In this document: positions 1 through 6,222 of the stretch, piece after piece
Layout: each line of letters opens with the position of its first letter
Position numbering within the stretch: the first letter of the stretch is position 1
Assembly (NCBI GenBank): GCA_021738385.1
Contig: JAIPCF010000025.1
Span: 1-33,857 of the forward strand
Direction of reading: 5' to 3'
DNA: 33,857 nucleotides
Source: Sulfuritalea sp.
GTDB taxonomy: Bacteria > Pseudomonadota > Gammaproteobacteria > Burkholderiales > Rhodocyclaceae
The notes under the pieces: model-generated
The model's input: only the letters and a program-made list of their open reading frames with translations
What the model was told of the DNA's origin: nothing
Database searches by the model: none
Translations under genes and position numbers: made by a program

Positions 1-613
1 CATTGAGGGTTGTGACCAGCGGCCGTACTTCATCGGGCAGGCCGGTCGTGGTCAATTCTTCCATGCTGGCAGTTCCGCGTGTGCCGATTTCTTTTCTCAC
101 CCGCTCCAGCGGGGTCAGCGCCCGACCCACCGCGATCCAGATCAGCCCGCCGAGAAAGGCCACCAGTACGGCGAGAGGCAGTAACAGCCAGGGAGCGATG
201 CGGCCAAACATTCCTGCCCGATTTTCGGTCGTATTGGCGACCTGGATGACCAGATCGCCCTTTCTCATGGTGAAGGTATGCCACTCGACGCCTTCCCAAT
301 TGACGATGGTGGTTCCCGGTGCTTGAGGCGGCAGTTCCGGAGTGGAGCGTGACGCATAGATGAGCTTGCCATCCCTGCCCCAGATCTGACTGAGGAACTG
401 GCCCTTGTCGCGACGTTCCTTGGTGCTCTGGCCTTCGGCCTCGATCTCCACGCCATGGCGCACGATGGAGTAGGCAACTTGTTCCAGGGTGTAGTCCCGC
501 ACCTTGTTGAAGCCGTTCCAGGCCAGACTGTAGGCCAGATAGCTGACCAGCACGCCGGTGACGATCAGCGCGCTGATTTGCCAGAGCAGGAGCCGGCTGC
601 GAATTGAACTCAT
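1..613 (-). CDS. Sensor histidine kinase, N-terminal part (cut by window edge)
   Basis: Membrane sensor of a two-component system, expected to phosphorylate the response regulator encoded just upstream. The visible 204 codons begin at ATG 613 (MSSIRSRLLLWQISALIV). They show a first membrane helix at about residues 8-30, a periplasmic loop of about 105 residues, a second helix at about 138-163 (WLLLPLAVLVAFLGGLIWI), and a HAMP-like stretch starting at LTPLERVRKEI. The segment PDEVRPLVTTLN then resembles the start of the dimerisation domain in QseC/TctE-type kinases. The His box and ATPase domain lie beyond position 1. The gene starts 18 bp after the regulator's stop, so the two are very likely co-transcribed. 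The architecture is clear; the stimulus is not. Confidence 0.85.
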   Translation of the reverse strand, partial: MSSIRSRLLLWQISALIVTGVLVSYLAYSLAWNGFNKVRDYTLEQVAYSIVRHGVEIEAEGQSTKERRDKGQFLSQIWGRDGKLIYASRSTPELPPQAPGTTIVNWEGVEWHTFTMRKGDLVIQVANTTENRAGMFGRIAPWLLLPLAVLVAFLGGLIWIAVGRALTPLERVRKEIGTRGTASMEELTTTGLPDEVRPLVTTLN

Positions 614-631
614 GCGTGCGCGACGATCGAA

Positions 632-1291
632 TCAGTCATCGGACACCACATAGCCGATGCCGCGCACATTGCGTATCCGGTCCACACCGAGTTTGCGACG
701 CAGGTTGTGAATGTGCACTTCGATGGCATTGCTGCCAATCTCCTCGCCCCAGCCGTAAAGCTGCTCCTCAAGTTCGTTGCGCGAAATCACGCTGCCCGGC
801 GACTGCATCAGGGCTTCGAGCAGGGCAAACTCCTTTTGCGAGACGGCGACGGCTTGATCCTTGAGCTTCACCACGCGGGTGATCGGATTCAGACTCAGGG
901 CGCCGGCTTCAATTTCCGGCCGGCTGCGTCCGGCATGACGGCGTATCAGGGCGCGAATGCGGGCGCTCAGCTCATCGAGATCAAAGGGTTTGACCAGATA
1001 GTCGTCCGCGCCCAGATCGAGCCCCGCGATACGGTCGGCAACGGCATCGCGTGCGGTGATGATCAATACCGGAATGTCATTGCCGGACTTTCGCAACCAT
1101 TTGAGTACCGACAAACCATCCTGTTGCGGCAATCCCAGATCCAGCAGCAGCAGGGCATAGTGACCGTCGCTCAGTGCTCTCTTGCTCGCTTCGCCATCGC
1201 GGCACCAGTCGACACCATAGCCCGATTGCGCCAGGCCCTTCTGGACACTGGCGCCTATCATCGCATCGTCTTCGGCAAGCAATAGTTTCAT
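632..1291 (-). CDS. OmpR/QseB/PmrA-type response regulator
   Basis: Cytoplasmic DNA-binding response regulator of 219 aa, a normal OmpR-family length. The receiver domain (1-115) has the acidic pocket E7-D8-D9, phosphoacceptor D51 in LLLDLGLP, T79 and K101 (VKPF). The C-terminal winged helix (about 125-219) has the typical ending NAIEVHIHNLRRKLG...IRNVRGIGYVV. It resembles QseB, TctD and PmrA. The partner kinase starts 18 bp downstream. Two matching CTTAAG-type boxes stand in front of the two small genes upstream (1675-1691 and 2146-2162). Such direct hexamers with 11-bp spacing are what PmrA/QseB-type regulators bind, so these genes are plausible targets; that link is inferred. Its own promoter should lie between 1292 and 1348, after the neighbour's terminator. 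Confidence 0.93.
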   Translation of the reverse strand: MKLLLAEDDAMIGASVQKGLAQSGYGVDWCRDGEASKRALSDGHYALLLLDLGLPQQDGLSVLKWLRKSGNDIPVLIITARDAVADRIAGLDLGADDYLVKPFDLDELSARIRALIRRHAGRSRPEIEAGALSLNPITRVVKLKDQAVAVSQKEFALLEALMQSPGSVISRNELEEQLYGWGEEIGSNAIEVHIHNLRRKLGVDRIRNVRGIGYVVSDD

Positions 1292-1347
1292 GGTGACGCC
1301 ATGTTAATCAAACCGGATCAGGATGAGCGATGCAAATCATCTGGCCA

Positions 1348-1373
1348 AGAAAAAAGCGGGGCTTTCGCCCCGC
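1348..1373 (-). terminator. Rho-independent terminator after the small exported protein gene
   Basis: A 7-bp perfect GC stem (GCGGGGC at 1356-1362 pairing with GCCCCGC at 1367-1373) has a 4-nt loop. On the minus strand the loop reads GAAA, a stable tetraloop. It is followed by a T-rich run (complement of 1348-1355). It ends transcription of the gene at 1396-1602 before the response regulator. Confidence 0.85.
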
Positions 1374-1395
1374 CTTTGCGCGTGCAGCGAACCGA

Positions 1396-1602
1396 TTACT
1401 TGGAAGTGTCGCTGGTCGATTCGGCGGCTTCGCTGCTCTTTTCAGTTTCGGCTGGCGCCTGGTTGGCGGGTGCGGCTTCCTGTGTGGGTTCGGCGCTTGA
1501 GGAACTCTGCTGCGGTTCAGCCGGTGCTTCATCGGCGGCCTGAGCCGAACCAAAAAAGAAAAATGCGGAGGTGGCCAGCAGTGCGACGAGGGTTTTGTTC
1601 AT
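1396..1602 (-). CDS. Small exported Ala/Glu/Ser-rich protein
   Basis: Unrecognised 68-aa protein. The start chosen is ATG 1602, preceded by a good AGGAGA ribosome site 7 bp upstream; a longer in-frame start at 1647 lacks one and would spoil the signal peptide. Residues 1-22 form a classic Sec signal (MNKTLVALLATSAFFFFGSAQA, cleavage about A22/A23). The mature part is low-complexity, acidic, rich in Ala, Glu, Ser and Pro, with no Cys, so it is probably a disordered periplasmic protein. A CTTAAG-type box lies 73 bp upstream and a terminator follows. It resembles the lipoprotein at 1777-2052 in composition and control. No function can be assigned. Confidence 0.75.
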   Translation of the reverse strand: MNKTLVALLATSAFFFFGSAQAADEAPAEPQQSSSSAEPTQEAAPANQAPAETEKSSEAAESTSDTSK

Positions 1603-1674
1603 GAAAGATTCTCCTGTGATTTGAAGGGGCCTTGCGATGTGTCGCACGGTGGAAAGGATTTTCCATCGCGTCGA

Positions 1675-1691
1675 CTTAACGGTGACTTAAG
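1675..1691 (-). promoter_or_regulatory. Two-hexamer response-regulator box 1
   Basis: On the minus strand this reads CTTAAG-TCACC-GTTAAG: two half-sites whose starts are 11 bp apart, as in PmrA-type boxes (YTTAAK-N5-YTTAAK). A -10-like GAAAAT begins 11 nt after it, the class II spacing seen for OmpR-family activators. It matches box 2 (2146-2162) at 14 of 17 positions. Confidence 0.65.
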
Positions 1692-1702
1692 GCGGCGCAG
1701 CG

Positions 1703-1742
1703 GAACAAAAAACAAAGGGCCAACCCTTGCGGATTGGCCCTT
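1703..1742 (-). terminator. Rho-independent terminator after the lipoprotein gene
   Basis: A perfect 9-bp stem AAGGGCCAA (1715-1723) and TTGGCCCTT (1734-1742) encloses a 10-nt loop. It is followed on the minus strand by a T-rich tract (complement of 1703-1716). It lies 35 bp past the stop of the lipoprotein gene. Confidence 0.85.
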
Positions 1743-1776
1743 GCTCAGATCGACCTGAGTGAAGCTCGGGTGCAAC

Positions 1777-2052
1777 TTACTCTTTGGCCTTGTCGGCTGA
1801 ACCCGCGGCCGGAGCGGCTGCAGTGGGTTCTGCTGCCGGTGCAGTAGCAGGTGCCGCTGCGGGAGTCGCCGCGTCCGAGCCGGCCTGAGCAGCCGGAGCC
1901 GCATCAGCAGCAACCACGGGAGCCAGCTTGGCGGCAGATGCAACCTTCATAGCATCGGCGCGTTCGGCGTCGGCTGCCAGTTCTTCCTGTGTTTTACCGC
2001 AGGCAACAAGGGTGAGGGCGATCAGGCCGGATACGATGAGTGCATTTTTCAT
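1777..2052 (-). CDS. Small Ala/Pro-rich lipoprotein
   Basis: Predicted lipoprotein of 91 aa. Residues 1-18 (MKNALIVSGLIALTLVAC) are a lipoprotein signal with a lipobox LVAC; Cys18 would be lipidated and the protein anchored to a membrane facing the periplasm. The mature part starts GKTQEELAADAERADA and then becomes a long Ala/Pro/Thr low-complexity stretch, probably a flexible tether. No enzymatic domain is visible. The start at 2052 places the signal peptide at the N-terminus. The gene has a CTTAAG-type box 94 bp upstream and its own terminator, so it is a single-gene unit in parallel with the small exported protein at 1396. Function unknown; a role in envelope stress is only a guess from the adjacent two-component genes. 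Confidence 0.8.
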   Translation of the reverse strand: MKNALIVSGLIALTLVACGKTQEELAADAERADAMKVASAAKLAPVVAADAAPAAQAGSDAATPAAAPATAPAAEPTAAAPAAGSADKAKE

Positions 2053-2558
2053 GATGAGTTCCTGGTAGATGTAGTTGAAAATCTTTTTTCCCTCATCGCG
2101 CCTACCGCGTGAGGATCAAGACATTCCGTATTCTCCGCAGGAACAGTTAACGCAGACTTAAGATTGCGCGGAATCGAGTTCGGAGAGAGCGGAAACTACG
2201 GAGTCAGCTTCGCTTGGGCAGGAGCGCTGCTTTTCCTCGCGCCATGAAACGTCAGGCCAGGTCCGGCCAGCGCCATACCGTTGGCCTTGCCTATGGGTCG
2301 GTCTGGTCAGGGTCATCTATCGGCAAGACAATCGCTTTCATTTTTCAAAGTGCGCGCCTCAATTTTCGGTCTATCGAGGTTTGGCGGTGGTCGCTGAAGT
2401 GCGAAAGAGGAACCGGCAGTCTGCCATTCGGTATGAACCGATTGGCTCCTGGTGCTCCACTTGTTAACGTCGTATCACAGTGTGACTTGGGAGAATCCGG
2501 CAAGGCGGAATCTCGGGCTCGACTTGCGAAGTCGGGGTTTCTGTCCGAAAATCACCCC
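2053..2558. other. Intergenic region between divergent lipoprotein and cytochrome genes
   Basis: About 500 bp without a convincing gene. The left part holds the promoter and box 2 of the lipoprotein gene. A plus-strand frame is open from 2214 into the cytochrome gene, but it lacks a ribosome site and looks non-coding (Arg/Ser-rich, no domain). No clear promoter for the cytochrome gene was recognised. Confidence 0.6.
2146..2162 (-). promoter_or_regulatory. Two-hexamer response-regulator box 2
   Basis: Minus strand CTTAAG-TCTGC-GTTAAC, with half-sites 11 bp apart as in box 1 (shared CTTAAGTC..CGTTAA). An AGAATA -10-like element begins 11 nt downstream, the same spacing as at box 1. It would drive the lipoprotein gene. 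Confidence 0.65.
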
Positions 2559-3023
2559 ATGAAACGAAGGCTTGCTCAACTCACCATCGCGTTCGCTGCC
2601 GTCGTTGCAGGCCCCGCAGCACTCGCCGACAGCGGGCCGTTATTCAGCTACGATCCGCCGCTGACTCCCGAGCTGCGCACGCTGCTGCACAAGGCCAGCG
2701 TCGAAGCCGGCGCGCAGGTTTTCGAGCGCAAGTGCGCCACCTGCCACGACGGCGCCAAAGACGGCAAACCCTCGAAAGGGCCCAACCTGTGGAATGTCTT
2801 CGGGCGCAAGGCGGCGTTCTCGCCCAGCTTCAAGTATTCCGCTGCCATGCACAAGTCGGGCCATACCTGGACTTACTCCACGCTCGACTACTACCTGAGC
2901 GACACCGAGCGCGCGGTCCCCGGCAAGGCGATGGACCTCGCCGGATTGCGCAGCGCAAAGATGCGCGCCGACTTGCTGGCCTATCTACGCACTCTCAACG
3001 ACACGCCACCGGCGTTGCCCTAG
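2559..3023 (+). CDS. Periplasmic class I cytochrome c
   Basis: Soluble monohaem electron-transfer protein of 154 aa. The start at ATG 2559 gives a signal peptide (MKRRLAQLTIAFAAVVAGPAALA, cleavage about residue 23), so it acts in the periplasm. The haem site is CATCH in FERKCATCHDG, about residues 60-70. The conserved GPNLWNVFGRKA, KYSAAMHKSG.TW and PGKAMDLAGL (axial Met) follow, ending RADLLAYLRTLN. This is the mitochondrial/cytochrome c2-like layout, with an N-terminal extension of about 30 mature residues before the haem domain. It probably shuttles electrons to a terminal oxidase or a periplasmic oxidoreductase; the partner is not in the window. A small membrane protein gene starts 5 bp after its stop. 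Confidence 0.92.
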   Translation: MKRRLAQLTIAFAAVVAGPAALADSGPLFSYDPPLTPELRTLLHKASVEAGAQVFERKCATCHDGAKDGKPSKGPNLWNVFGRKAAFSPSFKYSAAMHKSGHTWTYSTLDYYLSDTERAVPGKAMDLAGLRSAKMRADLLAYLRTLNDTPPALP

Positions 3024-3027
3024 TCGC

Positions 3028-3330
3028 ATGCAACAAGTCCTTACCCTGATAGCAGCAGTTCTGCTGCTGATCCCGCTGTTCATGGTGTCCGCCGTGGTGT
3101 TCGCGGTCGTGTTGGTCATCGGTCTTGTCGGCTTCGCCTGGTTCTGGTGGCAGACCCGCGCCGTGCGCCGCGAGTTGCGGGCCCGCATGGAAGCTCAGCA
3201 GGAACAATGGGAGATGAATGCGTCGGCGGATGGTGACGCTAGCGGCATCATCATCGAAGGCGAAGTGATTCGTGATCCTGAAAAGCGCACTGGTGGAGGT
3301 GAAACCCCCCTGCCGCCGCATCGGAATTGA
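3028..3330 (+). CDS. Small single-pass membrane protein
   Basis: Hypothetical protein of 100 aa. One long hydrophobic stretch (about residues 4-42, possibly a tight two-helix hairpin) is followed by the positively charged segment QTRAVRRELRARMEAQQEQ. A charged tail then contains IIIEGEVIRD. The positive-inside rule places the C-terminus in the cytoplasm. It starts 5 bp after the cytochrome c stop and so is probably co-transcribed with it. No family was recognised. Confidence 0.7.
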   Translation: MQQVLTLIAAVLLLIPLFMVSAVVFAVVLVIGLVGFAWFWWQTRAVRRELRARMEAQQEQWEMNASADGDASGIIIEGEVIRDPEKRTGGGETPLPPHRN

Positions 3331-3463
3331 CCGGATAGCAAGGGGCATAGACGCTCAGGACATCGTCCGTCCGTCCGGGGTTCACTACTCATTGCCGTTT
3401 ACCCGGCCGGCTCCCGGCGTATTACTGGACTAGCCGGTGACAAAAGAATTTGGCGGAGTCATT

Positions 3464-3590
3464 GGAGACAGTCCACGATTTTCCCATTACCCGCGAGTAC
3501 CCGAATGGAATAGCTCCCCTGGTGGACGCTGTTTCAGTTAGCCGCAGGCCATGAACCCTGGCACTTCACAGTCATGCGTGGCAAGTACTT
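3464..3590 (-). repeat. Outer repeat copy R1 (about 125 bp, degenerate)
   Basis: GGAGACAGTCCACGATTTTC and the bases after it match 7869-7913 at roughly 80 percent. A second block, CAGTCATGCG..GCAAGT, recurs at nearly the same distance (107 bp from the element's start here, 104 bp at R2). Its complement contains the TGGTCTGTCCCC-type core of R3 and R4, here with changes. It is probably the remnant of a mobile element. Confidence 0.6.
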
Positions 3591-3640
3591 CGGCAGGGTG
3601 CTGTAGGGGGGGGAGCGTGGTCTTTCCCCAATTGTTCTTC

Positions 3641-3684
3641 TTGCATCGACCTCAAAATCACCTACAATATCTATTCATTGATAT
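3641..3684 (+). promoter_or_regulatory. Promoter and palindromic operator of the HipA-like gene
   Basis: TTGCAT (3641-3646) and TACAAT (3663-3668) are 16 bp apart, a good sigma-70 promoter. An inverted repeat ATATC-N8-GATAT (3667-3684) overlaps the -10 and the expected transcription start, a position suited to repression. Autoregulation by the gene's own N-terminal winged helix is inferred. Confidence 0.55.
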
Positions 3685-3705
3685 ATACACTACTGAATTC
3701 ACAGC

Positions 3706-5049
3706 ATGGCAAACCACACCGATGCAATCCGTATGCGACTTTCCAGCGGGCCGGTTACGGCACGCCAACTTATTGAAAATATTGGCATCAGTCAGCCAAC
3801 GGTCTCTCGCGCACTGTGCGCGCTCGGCAGCGAAATCGTACGGATAGGCGCCGCTCAATCAATTCAATACACACTCCGCGACACCCTGCGTGGATTGACA
3901 GACATCCCGGTTTATCGGGTTGATTCAGAAGGCCGAATCAGGAAACTGGGCACTCTGGTTCCCGTACGTCCTGAAGGGTTCGTCATGTTTCAGGAGGACG
4001 GTGTGACCCTGCACAGCGACGGCCTGCCGTGGTGGTTGTTCGACATGCGTCCGCAAGGTTATCTCGGCCGGGCGTACGCGGCCCGTCATGGCGTTGAACT
4101 TGGGCTGCCCGACCGGCTGACAGACTGGACAGATACCCATGCTTTGCGGGCGCTGCTTGTGCACGGCCATGATGTTGTGGGGAATCTCCTTCTGGGCAAC
4201 CTCGCGCGGGATCGATTCCTTGCCGCTCCCGTTCCCGATCCTGTCGAGGAAGAACAAAAAGCCGAGGAATACGCCCGGCTGGCGCTTGAAGCCGGCCGGG
4301 GCGAGACAGCCGGATCGTCCGCTGGAGGAGAACAGCCGAAGTTCACTGCCTACACCATGACGCCGGGCGGGCCTCGACACGTCATCGTAAAGTTCAGCGA
4401 GCCGGAAGAAGGCCCTGTGAGTGAACGATGGCGCGATCTGCTGCTGATCGAACACCTGGCCTTGGACACCCTGCGCGAAGCGGGCATCCCTGCGGCAAAA
4501 ACGCAGATAGTCGACCGCAGTGGTCAGCGTTTTCTCGAGGTCGAGCGTTTTGATCGCATCGGCTCTCTGGGACGGCGCGCGCTGCTTTCCCTGGCCGCAC
4601 TGGATGCCGAATTCGTCGGGGCAGGCGCAGGCAACTGGCCAAGCATTGCAGGTCGCCTTGTTGACGATAGCCAGATTCGCCAAGAAGCAGCCGATGGGGC
4701 AAATCTCCTTTGGGCCTTTGGCACTCTGATTGGCAACTCCGATATGCATAGCGGCAATCTGTCATTCATCGCGGAACAGGGTCGGCCATATGACATTGCG
4801 CCAGCCTACGACATGACATCCATGAGCTTCGCGCCCCGAACGGGCGGCGGGATACCTGACAGCATCGCCGAGGCGAACATTCACGCCAGTGTGAGCAACG
4901 AAACCTGGCAGCGAGCCGAAGCACTGGCGCGCGTGTTTCTTGTTCGGGTCCTTGCAACCGCAGGGTTTAGCCGGCGGTTCGGCCCTTGCGTCTCCGCGCT
5001 GGAACGTCACATCAATACGGCCGGAACCAAGATCGGACGGCTGGGCTAG
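3706..5049 (+). CDS. yjjJ: YjjJ-type HipA-family kinase toxin with fused DNA-binding domain
   Basis: HipA-like Ser/Thr kinase of 447 aa, the length of YjjJ rather than classical HipA. Residues 1-57 form a winged helix-turn-helix (TARQLIENIGISQPTVSRAL), the feature separating YjjJ from HipA. The kinase part has a Gly-rich ATP loop GSSAGGEQPKF (203-213), a probable ATP lysine K229 (VIVKFSEP), ERFDR (280-284), the catalytic loop GNSDMHSGN (343-351, D346 and N351) and the metal-binding YDMTS (D369). All key residues are intact, so it should be active. HipA phosphorylates glutamyl-tRNA synthetase and causes dormancy; the YjjJ target is less clear. No HipB-type antitoxin gene adjoins it, so it may be self-regulated. 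It lies in a repeat-rich segment suggestive of transfer. Confidence 0.88.
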   Translation: MANHTDAIRMRLSSGPVTARQLIENIGISQPTVSRALCALGSEIVRIGAAQSIQYTLRDTLRGLTDIPVYRVDSEGRIRKLGTLVPVRPEGFVMFQEDGVTLHSDGLPWWLFDMRPQGYLGRAYAARHGVELGLPDRLTDWTDTHALRALLVHGHDVVGNLLLGNLARDRFLAAPVPDPVEEEQKAEEYARLALEAGRGETAGSSAGGEQPKFTAYTMTPGGPRHVIVKFSEPEEGPVSERWRDLLLIEHLALDTLREAGIPAAKTQIVDRSGQRFLEVERFDRIGSLGRRALLSLAALDAEFVGAGAGNWPSIAGRLVDDSQIRQEAADGANLLWAFGTLIGNSDMHSGNLSFIAEQGRPYDIAPAYDMTSMSFAPRTGGGIPDSIAEANIHASVSNETWQRAEALARVFLVRVLATAGFSRRFGPCVSALERHINTAGTKIGRLG

Positions 5050-5060
5050 GCTAAAGGTTC

Positions 5061-5100
5061 AGTACTCGATGGATTAATAGTGGTCTGTCCCCGATTGTTT
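5061..5100 (+). repeat. Inner direct repeat copy R3, left of the toxin-antitoxin pair
   Basis: Begins AGTACTCGATGGATTAATAG and continues TGGTCTGTCCCCGATT. It is about 90 percent identical over 40 bp to R4 at 6140-6180, in the same orientation. The two copies frame the phd-vapC pair. Confidence 0.8.
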
Positions 5101-5104
5101 CCAC

Positions 5105-5128
5105 AAAAGTCGGCGCTGGTGAGACGGC
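5105..5128 (+). repeat. 24-bp dispersed repeat, copy A
   Basis: Contains AAAAGTCGGCGCTGGTGAGA followed by CGGC. Further copies are at 6040, 8039, 10181, 20940 and 23350. The next bases form a GGCGGC-TTGC-GCCGCC hairpin (5126-5141). Confidence 0.8.
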
Positions 5129-5262
5129 GGCTTGCGCCGCCATGGATTCCTTTACTCGCGTGACACGGTCTACCTCAGGGTGACCCCTCTAATTCACTTC
5201 AAAGGACCGTCGCCAGTCGCCCCGGACGATTTGCACTCCGGCTCGGGTCGGCATAGACTAGT

Positions 5263-5280
5263 CCGATGACTAGTCATCGG
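5263..5280 (+). promoter_or_regulatory. 18-bp perfect palindrome, operator of the Phd/VapC pair
   Basis: CCGATGACTAGTCATCGG is a perfect dyad ending 9 bp before the antitoxin start. An extra GACTAGTC half element (5256-5263) sits just upstream, giving two GACTAGTC copies 12 bp apart. This fits cooperative binding by the antitoxin or the toxin-antitoxin complex. Confidence 0.75.
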
Positions 5281-5289
5281 AGATACACC

Positions 5290-5544
5290 ATGAATACCTG
5301 GCCCGTGCAAGACGCCAAAGCCCGTTTCAGCGAACTGCTGGATGCATGTGTCAGCGAAGGTCCGCAGGTCGTTACGCGGCGCGGTGCGGAAACGGCCGTG
5401 TTGGTGCCCATGGCGGAATGGAAAAAGCTGCGCAACGCGGCGCGACCATCGCTGAAGGAACTGCTGCTGTCCGCCTCCGCCCGGTTGAACCTGGCGCTGC
5501 CGGCGCGCGGCAAGGCGAAACGCCGCTCCCCGCCCGCGCTTTGA
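5290..5544 (+). CDS. Phd/YefM-family antitoxin
   Basis: Antitoxin of 84 aa that binds and neutralises the VapC toxin encoded next to it and represses their shared promoter. The N-terminus NTWPVQDAKARFSELLDAC is the typical Phd DNA-binding/dimerisation fold, with QVVTRRGAETAVLVPMAEW following. The basic C-terminal tail (SLKELLLSASARLNLALP...) would wrap the toxin. Start: ATG 5290 has GGAGA 8 bp upstream; an in-frame start at 5266 would lie inside the operator palindrome and is less likely. The toxin gene starts 7 bp after its stop. A Phd-type antitoxin paired with a VapC-type toxin is a common combination. Confidence 0.9.
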   Translation: MNTWPVQDAKARFSELLDACVSEGPQVVTRRGAETAVLVPMAEWKKLRNAARPSLKELLLSASARLNLALPARGKAKRRSPPAL

Positions 5545-5551
5545 CGCCGCA

Positions 5552-5953
5552 ATGTATCTACTCGATACCAATATCGTTTCCGAGTTGCGTAAGCCGCGTC
5601 CACAGTCCGCTGTGGTCGCGTGGCTTGAAGGCGTCGACGATTCCGATCTGCACATATCAGTGGTCACGCTGGCTGAGATCCAGGCCGGTATTGAAATTAC
5701 GCGCGAGCAAGATGCGGCCAAGGCTGCGGAGATCGAAGCTTGGGCGGACCAGGTCGCCACCGCCTACAACGTCCTGTCGATGGATGCCGCGATCTTCCGC
5801 CAGTGGGCGAAGCTGATGCACCGCCAATCGGATACCGTCTATGAAGACGCGATGATCGCGGCCACTGCGCGGGTGCACAAGCTGACCGTGGTGACTCGTA
5901 ACATCAGAGACTTCAAGCGCTTTGGCGTGCCGATGTTGAATCCGTTTCGCTAA
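5552..5953 (+). CDS. vapC: VapC/FitB-type PIN-domain ribonuclease toxin
   Basis: PIN-domain endoribonuclease of 133 aa; relatives cleave tRNA or other RNA when released from the antitoxin. Acidic Mg-binding residues are present: D5 (LLDTN), E42 (TLAEI), D99 (YEDAMIAA) and D120 in the ending TRNIRDF. The order and spacing match the FitB/VapC family, and the length is normal, so it should be active. It starts at ATG 5552, 7 bp after the antitoxin stop, with no strong ribosome site, so translation is probably coupled. The pair is framed by R3 and R4, suggesting movement as a unit. The RNA target cannot be read from sequence. Confidence 0.92.
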   Translation: MYLLDTNIVSELRKPRPQSAVVAWLEGVDDSDLHISVVTLAEIQAGIEITREQDAAKAAEIEAWADQVATAYNVLSMDAAIFRQWAKLMHRQSDTVYEDAMIAATARVHKLTVVTRNIRDFKRFGVPMLNPFR

Positions 5954-6039
5954 GCACCGCCCTGGCTGCCAACGACAGGCCTGTGGTTCCGTCAGATTAT
6001 TGATTGCTCCGCCCTATGCCAAGCGGCGCCGACCTGATC

Positions 6040-6063
6040 GCCGTATCACCAGCGCCGACTTTT
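6040..6063 (-). repeat. 24-bp dispersed repeat, copy B (inverted)
   Basis: Plus strand GCCGTATCACCAGCGCCGAC followed by TTTT, the complement of copies A, C and D. Together with its left flank ATC it is very close to copy E inside a coding gene at 20940. It lies 86 bp after the vapC stop. Confidence 0.8.
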
Positions 6064-6139
6064 GACGGTCGGCGGCCAGTACCGAGCCTCAGGCCGGATC
6101 GGCGACCCGCGAGGCGCGCTGAGATTTGGCCAGCGGTCT

Positions 6140-6180
6140 AGTACGCGATGGATTAATCGTGGTCTGTCCCCGATTATTCC
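6140..6180 (+). repeat. Inner direct repeat copy R4, right of the toxin-antitoxin pair
   Basis: Begins AGTACGCGATGGATTAATCG and continues TGGTCTGTCCCCGATTATTC; it matches R3 at 5061-5100. The TCGTGGTCTGTCCCC core recurs inverted at R2. Between vapC and this point no gene was found. Confidence 0.8.
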
Positions 6181-6204
6181 CCCCTTGACACCGGCCGGCT
6201 AATG

Positions 6205-6222
6205 GGTGTCCCCGATTATTTC
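6205..6222 (+). repeat. Repeat fragment R5 supplying a stop codon
   Basis: GGTGTCCCCGATTATTTC matches the 3' half of R4. The complement of its TTA at 6216-6218 is the TAA stop of the XRE regulator gene, so the last codons of that gene lie in repeat sequence. Confidence 0.5.

Larger units (their letters stand above)
3331..3705. other. Intergenic region with repeat remnant and toxin promoter
   Basis: 375 bp without a gene. It contains the degenerate repeat R1 (3464 to about 3590), a run of eight or more G at 3606-3613, and the promoter/operator of the HipA-like gene. Short frames here have no ribosome sites or recognisable domains. Confidence 0.6.

Noticed and set aside
2214..2558. In-frame 115-codon extension upstream of the cytochrome c
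   Set aside because: No ribosome site, no domain, and it would bury the clear signal peptide that begins at 2559.
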